From: Bacillota bacterium
GTDB lineage: Bacteria > Bacillota > Clostridia > Oscillospirales > Ruminococcaceae
Reading direction: 5' to 3'
Length of the DNA stretch: 64,000 nucleotides
NCBI GenBank assembly: GCA_023421245.1
Contig: JAEZTV010000006.1
Span: 24,775-88,774 of the forward strand
The notes beneath the pieces were generated by a model. It did not search any database. It saw nothing but the letters and a program-made list of their open reading frames with translations, and had not been told where the DNA came from. A program made the position numbers and the translations under genes. Positions 26,095 to 34,540 of this stretch are shown one piece after another (the stretch's first letter is position 1; the number at the start of each line of letters is the position of its first letter).

Positions 26095-27222
26095 TTAAAC
26101 CACGCTGCCCTTTGCAACAAACAGCGGGTAGGAGAGGTATCCCATCAATGTGCGGTTGTCCTTTATGGTAACATCTTTGTCGGTAATACAGTAGCCAAGC
26201 GTACTGTTTTCGCCAATAAAGGTATCCTGCATTACAATGGAGTTTTGCACCTTTGCGCCCTTGCCCACGGTTACGCCGCGAAACAGCACCGAATTTTCTA
26301 CCTCACCCTCAATGGTGCAGCCGTCTGCAATCAGCGAGTTAGATACCTTCGAGGCAAGCCCGTACTTCACCGGCATGTCGTCACGCACCTTGGTGTAGAT
26401 GGGGCGGCCCGGTAAAAACAGCCCATCGCGTATCGGCTTTTGCAGCATCAGCATATTTGCGTCGTAGTAATCGCGCATACTGTCCACCTTTGCGCAAAAG
26501 CCCGTGTACTCATAGCCAAAGATGCGCAGCTGCGAAGCACGTGCCTGTAAAACGTCCTTCTCCATGCTGTACAGGTTACGGCTCATGTTTTCGACCACCA
26601 GACGCTCAAGCAGGGCCTTTTCCATAATCATCAGGTTAATGGATACAGACTGCTCCCCTTCTAAAACAGGGTTCAGCATAACATCGGTTACCCTTGCATT
26701 ATTATCGCATACGAGCACGGTGGATTCGCGCGAATTCTCTGGGGTAACCAGTTTTTTCTGGTAGGCGACGGTAATCTCCGCCTGCGTTTCAATATGTGCG
26801 TCTAGCATCTTTTTAATGTTGATGTTAAAGATCATATCGCAGTCGGCAAGCACCACATAGCGTGCGTTTGAATGCTTGATAAAGCCCATAATACCAGACA
26901 GCGCTTCAATTCTGCCGCGATAGATGCCGGCGGAGGCTGTGTTGCCAAACGGCGGCAGAATAAACAGGCCTTCGCGTTTTCTTGCAAGGTCCCATTCGCG
27001 GCCCGAACCCAAGTGATCCATCAGCGATTGGTAGTTGCTTTTTGTAATAACACCCACCGACTGGATGTTAGAGTTTACAAACGAGGACAGCGTAAAATCA
27101 ATAAACCGGTACCGTCCGCCAAATGGAACCGAGGCCATTGTGCGTCGTTCGGTCAACTCACGCAGTGCCTCATCGTGCATATTAGAGAAGATAATACCGA
27201 GCATCTTTTTTCCGTCTTGCAT
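26095..27222 (-). CDS. glgD: GlgD subunit of glucose-1-phosphate adenylyltransferase
   Basis: GlgC paralogue of Firmicutes that forms a heteromer with GlgC and modulates ADP-glucose synthesis. It has the nucleotidyltransferase fold with FGGRYRFIDFTLSSFVNS and a C-terminal left-handed beta-helix with IADGCTIEGEVENSVLF repeats. It lacks the GGxGxRL signature that GlgC has at the N-terminus, consistent with a regulatory subunit. The start is uncertain: 27222 is 13 bases after GGAAGG, while 27234 is only one base after it. It lies between glgC and glgA. Confidence 0.9.
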   Translation of the reverse strand: MQDGKKMLGIIFSNMHDEALRELTERRTMASVPFGGRYRFIDFTLSSFVNSNIQSVGVITKSNYQSLMDHLGSGREWDLARKREGLFILPPFGNTASAGIYRGRIEALSGIMGFIKHSNARYVVLADCDMIFNINIKKMLDAHIETQAEITVAYQKKLVTPENSRESTVLVCDNNARVTDVMLNPVLEGEQSVSINLMIMEKALLERLVVENMSRNLYSMEKDVLQARASQLRIFGYEYTGFCAKVDSMRDYYDANMLMLQKPIRDGLFLPGRPIYTKVRDDMPVKYGLASKVSNSLIADGCTIEGEVENSVLFRGVTVGKGAKVQNSIVMQDTFIGENSTLGYCITDKDVTIKDNRTLMGYLSYPLFVAKGSVV

Positions 27223-27381
27223 ACTAGTAACCATGCCTTCCCGATTTTCTGCGTGCGATGCAAAAAACCATACTTCAAAGTGGGGTGCTGCTGTAAAAAG
27301 GATATCCTGTTGTTTTTAGCTGTACAGTGAGCAGGCTTTACAGTGAAAGGTGATGTAAAGGCTGCCCCGTTTACAGGGGGG

Positions 27382-28599
27382 TCATACAAATACCTCCATG
27401 CGGTCGGCGTCAATCATGTCTTTGGGCCGTACAACGCTGTCTGCCGAAAGAACGGCACCCGGGCCGATAACCGCAATGCCCCAGTCGTTTTTGTTATCGA
27501 CCTGTTCAGGGCGCATGCCGATTACGCTGTTTTCGCCGATAATACAATCTTCAGCCACAATGGCGTACTGTACCACCGCGCCCTTTTTAATTACGGTACC
27601 CGGCATAATAATGCTGTCGCGCACCTCGGCGCCTTCTTCTACCGTAACACCGGCAAACAACACCGAAAAATCCACCGTGCCAAAGATGTTGCAGCCATCC
27701 GCCACCATCGCGTTTTGCACATTGGCGCTTTCGCCGACATAATGCGGCGGCAGCACGGGGTTGCGGGCATAGATTTTCCACGACGGGTCATGAAGTTCAA
27801 GCGGCACGTTGGGGTCCAGCAGGTCCATGTTAGCCTCCCACAGGCTGTCGATGGTGCCGACATCCTTCCAGTATCCCTCAAAGGGGTAGGCGTATAGCTT
27901 CTGCCCGTCGGCAAGCATTGCGGGGATGATGTCCTTGCCAAAATCCTTGGAAGCGGCAGCGTCGCGTTCATTGCTTTCGAGGTAACGGCGCAGCATCTTC
28001 CAGTTAAAGATATACACACCCATCGAGGCGAGATTACTTTTGGGCCTTTCGGGCTTCTCGGCGAATTCTCGAATTAAATAATCCTCGTCGGTATCGATAA
28101 TGCCAAAGCGCGAGGCTTCTTCCCACGGCACAGAGATCACAGCAATGGTGCAGTCCGCATCGTGTTTCTTGTGAAAATCGAGCATCCGCTCATAGTTCAT
28201 CTTATAGATATGGTCGCCCGAAAGGATGACAATGTAATCGGGGTCATAGCCCTCGATAAAATGGATGTTCTGGTAGATGGCGTTGGCGGTGCCTTTATAC
28301 CAGTCCGAGCCGCTGGCCTTTTGGTAGGGCGACAGCACATGTATGCCGCCATGGTTGCGGTCAAGATCCCACGGCTGCCCGTTTCCGATATATTCGTTGA
28401 GTTCAAGCGGCTGATATTGGGTCAGCACTCCCACGGTATCAATGCCGGAATTGACGCAATTGGATAACGTGAAATCGATGATGCGGTACTTGCCGCCATA
28501 GGGAACCGCCGGCTTTGCAAGCCGTTTGGTCAGCACATGCAGCCGGCTGCCCTGTCCGCCGGCCAACAGCATGGCGAGCCATTCTTTTTTGCGTGTCAT
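27382..28599 (-). CDS. glgC: Glucose-1-phosphate adenylyltransferase, catalytic subunit
   Basis: Makes ADP-glucose from ATP and glucose 1-phosphate, the committed step of glycogen synthesis. The N-terminus has LAGGQGSRLHVLTKRLAKPA (catalytic loop), followed by YRIIDFTLSNCVNSGI, HILSGDHIYKMNY-like catalytic residues (SGDHIYKM) and EKPERPKSN. The C-terminal beta-helix domain has VADGCNIFGTVDFSVLFAGV. The start at 28599 follows GGGGAGAGGGG and gives 405 residues, normal size. Upstream frame extension has no ribosome binding site. Confidence 0.95.
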   Translation of the reverse strand: MTRKKEWLAMLLAGGQGSRLHVLTKRLAKPAVPYGGKYRIIDFTLSNCVNSGIDTVGVLTQYQPLELNEYIGNGQPWDLDRNHGGIHVLSPYQKASGSDWYKGTANAIYQNIHFIEGYDPDYIVILSGDHIYKMNYERMLDFHKKHDADCTIAVISVPWEEASRFGIIDTDEDYLIREFAEKPERPKSNLASMGVYIFNWKMLRRYLESNERDAAASKDFGKDIIPAMLADGQKLYAYPFEGYWKDVGTIDSLWEANMDLLDPNVPLELHDPSWKIYARNPVLPPHYVGESANVQNAMVADGCNIFGTVDFSVLFAGVTVEEGAEVRDSIIMPGTVIKKGAVVQYAIVAEDCIIGENSVIGMRPEQVDNKNDWGIAVIGPGAVLSADSVVRPKDMIDADRMEVFV

Positions 28600-28870
28600 A
28601 TTAAAAAACCCCTCTCCCCTAAATGATGCTGATGATACTATTTCCGCTGTAAACGACAGATAAAGTTTATCGTTTACACCCGTTGCTTTGCAAGCGGTGT
28701 GGCGGCGAAGCTGCTGAGAAAACTGTACAAGGACCATCCGCCTGTGGTAGACACCGCAACCGGCAAGTACTCCTTGCCGATCAAAACAGGGTTATGTTTT
28801 AATGAAGACCGGTATTAGACAGCGATGCCCGGTACGGACGATAGATGCAAAGGCACTGATGGTCCTGCAA

Positions 28871-30781
28871 TCAGGATGACGCGGGTTCACCGCGCCCTGC
28901 CTTATCGGGGAATAAAAACAGCACGGAGCTTGGCGCAAGATCAAGTGAAAGCTCAAAAGGATGCCCGTGCAGCGGTGCCTTTTTGGCAGAGTAGTGTGAG
29001 CGCGCGGTAATTCCCGAGCCGCCAAATGCGGTGTCGTCACTGTTAAGCAGCACACGGTACCGGCCTTTATATGGTACGCCGATGCGGTAATCCTCGCGGC
29101 GTACCGGATTAAAATTACATACGGCAATAAGCTCTCCGCCGTCCGCCGCGATGCGCCGAAACGCGATGACGCTGTGCTTGAAGTCGTCACCCGCAATCCA
29201 TGCAAAGCCATCGGAGGAACAATCATTTTGCCATAGGGCGGGCGTATCCAGATAGATGCGGTTGAGCGTCTTAACAAACGCGCGTAGCTCGCGATGGCGG
29301 TCGTAATCAAGCAGCAGCCAATCAAGCGGCTGCTTGTAGTTCCATTCAATAAAATGCCCGAATTCCTGCCCCATAAACAACAGTTTTTTACCCGGATGCG
29401 CCATCATATAGGCAAGAAAGGTGCGTGTGCCGCAAAACTTGTCGTCGTAATCGCCCGGCATCTTAGAAAGCAGCGAGCATTTGCCGTGCACAACCTCGTC
29501 GTGCGAGATAGGCAGAATATAGTTTTCGGAAAACGCGTACATGAACGAGAAGGTAAGCTTATCGTGGTTGTAGCTGCGAAAGAGCGGGTCGGTGGACATG
29601 TAACGCAGCATATCGTTCATCCAGCCCATGTTCCACTTAAAGGTAAAACCCAGTCCGCCGTCGTAGGCAGGCTTTGTTACGAGCGGCCACGCGGTGGATT
29701 CCTCGGCAATCATCAACACATCGGGGTAGTTTTCAAGCGCCGCCTTGTTGAGCAGCTGTACAAATTCCACTGCCTCAAGGTTTTCGCGTCCGCCGTTTTT
29801 GTTGGGATGCCACTGCCATTTTTCCCTGCAATAATCAAGATACAGCATCGATGCTACAGCGTCCACCCGCAAGCCGTCGATGTGGTACCGGTCCAGCCAA
29901 AACAATGCGCTTGAGATGAGAAAGGCGCGTACCTCGTTTTTGCCAAAGTCGAACACCCTTGTGCCCCAGCCTTCATGCTCCATCTTGGAAGGGTCGGCAT
30001 ATTCATAGCATTTCGTGCCGTCAAACTCGTACAGCCCATGCTCGTCCTTTGGAAAATGCGCGGGCACCCAGTCCATAATCACGCCGATGCCCGCCTGATG
30101 AAAACGGTCTACAAACCGCATAAAATCGTGCGGCGTACCATAGCGCGAGGTGGGGGCAAAATACCCCGTTACCTGATACCCCCACGAGCCGTCGTAGGGA
30201 TACTCGGTCACCGGCATAATCTCTATGTGCGTGTAGCCAAGCTCGGCCACATAGGGAATCAGGCGGTCGGCAAGCATCTCGTAGCTTAGCAGGCTGCCGT
30301 CGGGATTTCGCATAAACGAACCCAGATGAACCTCATAGATGTTCATTGGACTTTTAAACGGATCGGTGCCTCTGCGTTTTTCCAGCCATGCGCCGTCCTG
30401 CCACTCATATCCATCAAGGCTATATACCTTGGATGCGGTCTGCGGCCTTGTTTCGCAATGAAACGCGTACGGGTCGGCCTTCATAACAATCTGCCCGCCC
30501 GCCGACTTAATGCGGTATTTATAGTTATCGTACCTTTTCAGCCCTGCAATCCGGCATTCCCACAGGCCTTCGGCGTTGATGCGAATCATGGGGTTGATGT
30601 CACGGTTCCAGTTGTTGAAATCACCCACCACCGACACCTCGGCCGCGTTTGGCGCCCACACCCGAAACACTGCCGTACCATCATGCAGGTGACAGCCCAA
30701 AAGCTCGTAGGCGCGATAGTTGGTTCCTTGATGGAACAGGTATACCGGCATGCTGAGCGGGTCGTTGATTGCAGGATACAT
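28871..30781 (-). CDS. glgB: 1,4-alpha-glucan branching enzyme
   Basis: GH13 branching enzyme that creates alpha-1,6 branches in glycogen. An N-terminal CBM48-like beta domain (VFRVWAPNAAEVSVVGDFNN) precedes the catalytic barrel. The GH13 regions are visible: DWVPAHFPKDEHGL, GLRVDAVASMLYLDY with the nucleophile Asp, AEESTAWP with the acid Glu, and ISHDEVVHGK. The start at 30781 follows GGAGG. The 636-residue length is typical for Firmicutes GlgB. It is the first gene of the glg operon, with a promoter at 30903-30930. Confidence 0.95.
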   Translation of the reverse strand: MYPAINDPLSMPVYLFHQGTNYRAYELLGCHLHDGTAVFRVWAPNAAEVSVVGDFNNWNRDINPMIRINAEGLWECRIAGLKRYDNYKYRIKSAGGQIVMKADPYAFHCETRPQTASKVYSLDGYEWQDGAWLEKRRGTDPFKSPMNIYEVHLGSFMRNPDGSLLSYEMLADRLIPYVAELGYTHIEIMPVTEYPYDGSWGYQVTGYFAPTSRYGTPHDFMRFVDRFHQAGIGVIMDWVPAHFPKDEHGLYEFDGTKCYEYADPSKMEHEGWGTRVFDFGKNEVRAFLISSALFWLDRYHIDGLRVDAVASMLYLDYCREKWQWHPNKNGGRENLEAVEFVQLLNKAALENYPDVLMIAEESTAWPLVTKPAYDGGLGFTFKWNMGWMNDMLRYMSTDPLFRSYNHDKLTFSFMYAFSENYILPISHDEVVHGKCSLLSKMPGDYDDKFCGTRTFLAYMMAHPGKKLLFMGQEFGHFIEWNYKQPLDWLLLDYDRHRELRAFVKTLNRIYLDTPALWQNDCSSDGFAWIAGDDFKHSVIAFRRIAADGGELIAVCNFNPVRREDYRIGVPYKGRYRVLLNSDDTAFGGSGITARSHYSAKKAPLHGHPFELSLDLAPSSVLFLFPDKAGRGEPASS

Positions 30782-30902
30782 GTGCGATTTCCTCCGTTTT
30801 GGGTATTTGTATAACCCGCAAAAAGCGGTGGGGAACACAGGTGAAAGAGCATCGGAGCAATGCGCGATGACAGGTGGTATTTTTCCCCTATGCTTTATTT
30901 CT

Positions 30903-30930
30903 ATTCTACCATAATAATTACATTTTTCAA
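30903..30930 (-). promoter_or_regulatory. Promoter of the glycogen operon
   Basis: On the minus strand TTGAAA (30930-30925) and TAGAAT (30908-30903) are 16 bases apart, about 125 bases before the glgB start. Confidence 0.55.
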
Positions 30931-31085
30931 GTGTTTTTTGGTAATATTTTATTAAGTTTTCATTTTTGAATGGGCAATATTTATGTAAGATTCACATATA
31001 ATTGACCATGTTCTTGCTGTTATTTCTAAAAGAGCCGAACAGGTTCAGTATATGAAACAGAATGCACCGTTATGACGGATAAGCA

Positions 31086-31129
31086 TAAAAAACACCCTGC
31101 CATAGCCCATAGGGGTTACGGCAGGGTGT
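31086..31129 (-). terminator. Intrinsic terminator after queH
   Basis: ACACCCTGCC (31092-31101) pairs with GGCAGGGTGT (31120-31129); on the minus strand TTTTTT follows. The inner loop can add a few more pairs. Confidence 0.85.
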
Positions 31130-31186
31130 GGGGCGATAGGATATAAAACCGCGCTCCGTACTGCAAAGGCAAAAAAGAAGAATCTT

Positions 31187-31828
31187 TTAGCGCCGGACGA
31201 TTGGCGGGGCGCTCTGCACAGGCTCGCTGCGCTGCGCGGAAAAGATGCACCCGCAAAAGCTTTGGCGGTACAGCCCGTACTGTGCGCTAAGTTCCACCGA
31301 GCGCTTATAGCCGCCGCGCTTTTTAAAATCGCAGGGCAGGTGAGCAACGCCATACTGCTGCGCAAGACGCTCACCGATATCATTTAGCTTTGCGGCATTC
31401 TTGTACGGGCTGATGGAAAGGGTGGTGGTAAAGTAGTCAAACCCCTGTTCGGCTGCAAGGCTTGCGGTGCTGTCGAGCCTCAGCTCATAGCAAGCGGTGC
31501 AGCGTGCTCCGCCTTCACGCTCCTGTTCCAGCCCCTTCGCGGCAAGTGAAAAGCGGTCGGAGTCATAGTCCCCTGCGATAAGGCGCACGGGGTTTTGTAC
31601 AGGCAGCACCGAAACCAGCCGTGTCAGCTCATCCAGCCTGCGCTGATATTCCTCCGCGTTCGTGATGTTGGGGTTATAATAGTAGAGTGTGATAATAAAA
31701 AACTGCGACAGATATTCAAGTACATAGCTTGAACAGGGCGCGCAGCAGGCGTGCAAAAGCAGCGTTTTTGGCTGCTTCGTCTGCAGGAGGATATCCTCAA
31801 GCTCTTTTTGATAGTTTTTGTTGTTCAT
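31187..31828 (-). CDS. queH: Epoxyqueuosine reductase QueH
   Basis: Non-cobalamin iron-sulfur enzyme that carries out the last step of queuosine tRNA modification, from epoxyqueuosine to queuosine. The motif HACCAPCSSYVLEYL near residue 26 supplies adjacent cysteines. CTACYELRL and the C-terminal SFCGCIFS add others. FKKRGGYKRS is a conserved basic segment of the family. The 213-residue length is normal. It is a single-gene unit with its own terminator. No other queuosine gene is in the window. Confidence 0.92.
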   Translation of the reverse strand: MNNKNYQKELEDILLQTKQPKTLLLHACCAPCSSYVLEYLSQFFIITLYYYNPNITNAEEYQRRLDELTRLVSVLPVQNPVRLIAGDYDSDRFSLAAKGLEQEREGGARCTACYELRLDSTASLAAEQGFDYFTTTLSISPYKNAAKLNDIGERLAQQYGVAHLPCDFKKRGGYKRSVELSAQYGLYRQSFCGCIFSAQRSEPVQSAPPIVRR

Positions 31829-32079
31829 AAGGCCGAATCCTTTTGTTTAAACTAAACCGCTATGCGATAGTTTGCGTCTAACCCCAACTATAGCATGCGC
31901 AAACGGCATGTGCAAGCGGCACATTTCTAACCGGAGGCATTGCTCTTTATAATAAAATATGGTACCATATAATTGTATACAATAAAGGTATAATTTATAT
32001 ATTATAAAGACTTACCGCCATATTTGAAGCAGAAATAACCATACTAATAGAATATCCATATTGATTGGAGGTAAATTTA

Positions 32080-32691
32080 ATGTCACTGTCAAACACAAGC
32101 CTTACGCAAGCAATAGAGCTGCGCCGCAGTATTTATGCGCTGAGTCCCGAGACCCCTGTTTCGGAGGAGAGAATCCTTGCCCTTATTGAGCACGCGGTAA
32201 AGTATGTGCCCAGCGCCTTTCACAGCCAGAGTCAGCGTGTCGCGGTACTGTTTGGTGAGCAGCATAAGCTGTTGTGGAGCGATATCACCCTATCGGCGCT
32301 TAAAAAGGTTGTGCCGCCCGAGAGCTTTGCATCAACGAAGGAAAAGATTGACGGCTTTGCGAACGCTTACGGCACCGTGATGTTTTTCAACCATACCCCC
32401 ACCATCGAGGGTATGATGGCGCAGTTTGCGCTGTATAAGGACAACTTTCCCCTATGGGCGGAGCAGGCAAACGGCATGCTGCAGTATGCTGTATGGATGC
32501 TGCTGGAGAGCGAGGGCCTTGGCGCGTCGCTGCAGCATTACCATCCGCTCATCAATGAGGGTGTTTACGGCAAGCTTGGTATCGACACCGCATGGCAGCC
32601 CGTAGCACAGATGCCGTTCGGCCTGCCGACCGCACAACCTGGACCAAAAGAGTTCATGCCCCTCGCCGAGCGCATGCGCGTGTTACGCTGA
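32080..32691 (+). CDS. Nitroreductase family protein, Frm2/Hbn1-like
   Basis: Flavin oxidoreductase of 203 residues from the nitroreductase branch that includes yeast Frm2/Hbn1 (fatty acid repression mutant type). Supporting parts are the N-terminal IELRRSIYALSPETPVSEE, YVPSAFHSQSQRVAVLFGE, the mid-protein GTVMFFN and the C-terminal LGASLQHYHPLINEGV with MPFGLPTAQPGPKEF. The natural substrate is unknown. The ATG at 32080 is eight bases after GGAGGT. It diverges from queH across 250 AT-rich bases. Confidence 0.88.
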   Translation: MSLSNTSLTQAIELRRSIYALSPETPVSEERILALIEHAVKYVPSAFHSQSQRVAVLFGEQHKLLWSDITLSALKKVVPPESFASTKEKIDGFANAYGTVMFFNHTPTIEGMMAQFALYKDNFPLWAEQANGMLQYAVWMLLESEGLGASLQHYHPLINEGVYGKLGIDTAWQPVAQMPFGLPTAQPGPKEFMPLAERMRVLR

Positions 32692-32693
32692 TA

Positions 32694-32762
32694 TAATGTC
32701 TGCAAAATAATTAATAAATGCAGCCGCTGTACGGCTTTAAGAGCATTTTTGAACTAGGGAAA
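32694..32762. repeat. Dispersed intergenic repeat, copy 1
   Basis: About 69 bases similar to 40134-40202, by eye around 80 percent identical. Shared blocks are TAATGTCT, ATAATTAA, ATGCAGCCGCTGT and ATTTTTGAA in the same order and spacing. Both copies begin shortly after the end of a plus-strand gene. Confidence 0.7.
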
Positions 32763-32851
32763 GACAAGGTCTTTGAAACTTTAAATCAAAACCCTTGCAC
32801 ATCCTATATTCATAAACATCAATTCTAAAGTACGTTCAATATAAAAAGGTA

Positions 32852-32878
32852 AACAGCCGTCCGTTTTGGGCGGCTGTT
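32852..32878. terminator. Hairpin between convergent nitroreductase and Crp/Fnr genes
   Basis: AACAGCCGTCC (32852-32862) pairs with GGGCGGCTGTT (32868-32878). It probably serves the minus-strand regulator gene; the A-rich side AAAAAGGTAA gives a weak U run in that direction. Confidence 0.55.
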
Positions 32879-33024
32879 CGTTTAGGCAAGGCTCACTCCG
32901 CAGCTTGAAAAAGCCCACACCATTCTGCGGTTTTCGCGCCTTTTTAAGATGCACCTTCGGATGGCAAATGTTGACCGTCGTTTGGCCTTATATAGTATGT
33001 AGTCCAATTCAGATAGCAGGGCGG

Positions 33025-33708
33025 TCACTCGGCTGTCAGACGTTCTAACTTCTCGTAATCTATCAGGGTAATGCCGCCGCGGGAGAGCGCAACCATCCCC
33101 TCTGATTGAAAATATTTGAGCATCCTGGTTACTACCTCGCGTGCCGAACCCAGATGCCGCGCAATTGCTTCATGGGTAATTTCAAGCGTTTCTCCGCCGT
33201 CCATCACCGACTGCTCTAATAAAAAGTTTGCAAGCCGCTTGTCAAAGCTTGAAAATAGCACCTGCTCCATCACCCACATTACATCCGAAAGGCGCGAGGA
33301 CATCAGCTGGTTTGCGTAATCGGCCACCGCAATTGAGGTATGGCTGAGCAGCTCGTATACGCGGGTGGGGATGAACATCGCCTCGGTGTCGCGCTCGGCC
33401 TCAATATTAATCTCAAAGCTGATATTTTTCAGGATGCAGGAAGCGGTGAGCAGGCAGGTATCGCGGTCAAGCAGGCGGTAAAGGGTAATCTCCTTCCCCT
33501 GCGGGGAGAGGATAAACGCACGCACCTGCCCGCTTTTTATAATCAGCATGCCCGAACAGTCGGTCGCGCCGTTGTGAAGGCTTTCACCTTTGCGGTATGT
33601 TCTGCCCGTTGCAGTCAGCTCAATCTCACGCTGCTGCACCGCGCTCAGCTTATCCCAAAAGGGGAGCACCTCGCGCAGAAACGCAACACCTATTGCGGTA
33701 AGTGACAT
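33025..33708 (-). CDS. Crp/Fnr family transcriptional regulator
   Basis: A 227-residue regulator with an N-terminal cyclic-nucleotide-binding-like beta domain (GMLIIKSGQVRAFILSPQGK) and a C-terminal winged helix with HEAIARHLGSAREVVTRML as the recognition helix region. The N-terminus has no FNR-type cysteine cluster, so direct oxygen sensing by an iron-sulfur cluster is not suggested. The start at 33708 is placed nine bases after AAAGGTG. It is separated from trxA by a strong terminator. Targets are unknown; the nearby hcp operon or the Frm2-like nitroreductase are possible. Confidence 0.88.
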   Translation of the reverse strand: MSLTAIGVAFLREVLPFWDKLSAVQQREIELTATGRTYRKGESLHNGATDCSGMLIIKSGQVRAFILSPQGKEITLYRLLDRDTCLLTASCILKNISFEINIEAERDTEAMFIPTRVYELLSHTSIAVADYANQLMSSRLSDVMWVMEQVLFSSFDKRLANFLLEQSVMDGGETLEITHEAIARHLGSAREVVTRMLKYFQSEGMVALSRGGITLIDYEKLERLTAE

Positions 33709-34091
33709 TGTCAACACACCTTTCCCATTTTGCATCGCTGCTGTCTGCTACCTTGTATTATACTACAGTTCGCCGCGAAATAAAACAACAGTACCCTATG
33801 AAAAGATATCATAGGGTACTGTTGTGAAAGTTATATTTGAGGAGAACAGACCTGATTTATATGCCGGCTTTGGTGTGGTACAGCGTATCAAGCAAGTTTG
33901 GTACAGTCGTGGTATCTGTTTAAGGGTATCGATGCAGTGGAACAAGCAGTGTGTTTTGTGAAGGTGTGCTGTTGTTGTAATGCTAGACTATTCAGTCGTT
34001 TGGTGTGGTTACCAAAACCAGCAATCAAAGAGCCGCACTATGTAGGCATTTGGGGGATACCAGGGCGGCAGGAGCCGGCGGTGATGCGGGG
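33709..34091. other. Spacer between trxA and the Crp/Fnr gene
   Basis: It contains the trxA terminator (33778-33824), the promoter region of the regulator and about 260 further bases in which I see no gene or repeat. Confidence 0.5.
33778..33824 (-). terminator. Long perfect-stem terminator after trxA
   Basis: Two 16-base arms, 33786-33801 and 33809-33824, are perfectly complementary around a seven-base loop. On the minus strand TTTTATTT follows. The stem is longer than usual and could also act as a protein-binding palindrome upstream of the regulator gene. Confidence 0.8.
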
Positions 34092-34403
34092 TTATTGGAG
34101 CATCTCGAGGATGGCGGTTTTGCTCTTTGCCCCGATTGCGGAGGATTTAATCTTCCCGTTTTGCATTACGATGATGGTGGGGATGCTCATAACCTGAAAT
34201 TGTTCTGCAAGCTCAGGCTCTTCGTCTACGTTAATCTTACCCACCTTCACCTTGCCGGAGGATTCCATCCCGATTTCGTCAACAATCGGGGCTACCCTGC
34301 GGCAGGGTCCGCACCATGGTGCCCAAAAGTCGATGAGCACCGGTTGGATGGATTGCAAAACCTCTTTTGTAAAATTCTTTTTTGTTACGGTTAATGTTGC
34401 CAT
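34092..34403 (-). CDS. trxA: Thioredoxin
   Basis: Small cytosolic disulfide reductase of 103 residues. The active site WCGPC has Cys31 and Cys34, and the cis-proline loop is SIPTII. The ATG at 34403 lies eight bases after GAAAGGG; a GTG at 34412 inside that site is unlikely. It follows hcp in the same direction with a 137-base gap, so it may be in the hcp operon or have its own promoter. A role in protecting thiols during nitrosative stress would fit. Confidence 0.95.
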   Translation of the reverse strand: MATLTVTKKNFTKEVLQSIQPVLIDFWAPWCGPCRRVAPIVDEIGMESSGKVKVGKINVDEEPELAEQFQVMSIPTIIVMQNGKIKSSAIGAKSKTAILEMLQ

Positions 34404-34540
34404 GTTTTTCACCCTTTCGGTTTGCGATGCTGTGTGTTCTCTATCTGATACTATTATAGCAATTTGCGGTTTTTTCTCCGTGACAACATCACAAACGCAT
34501 ACAGAGAAACGAAAAAGGAAGAAAAACAGTATTCTGTATC

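Larger units (their letters stand above)
30782..31186. other. Intergenic region between queH and glgB
   Basis: About 400 bases with the glgB promoter (minus) and the queH terminator (minus). The part at 30890-31010 is strongly AT-rich. No gene is seen. Confidence 0.6.
32692..33024. other. Gene-free spacer with a dispersed repeat copy and a convergent terminator
   Basis: It begins with the repeat described at 32694-32762 and ends with the hairpin at 32852-32878. I see no coding sequence between. Confidence 0.6.

Noticed and set aside
33898..34197. Open frames on the plus strand next to trxA
   Set aside because: They overlap trxA in antisense and have no start signal or family resemblance.
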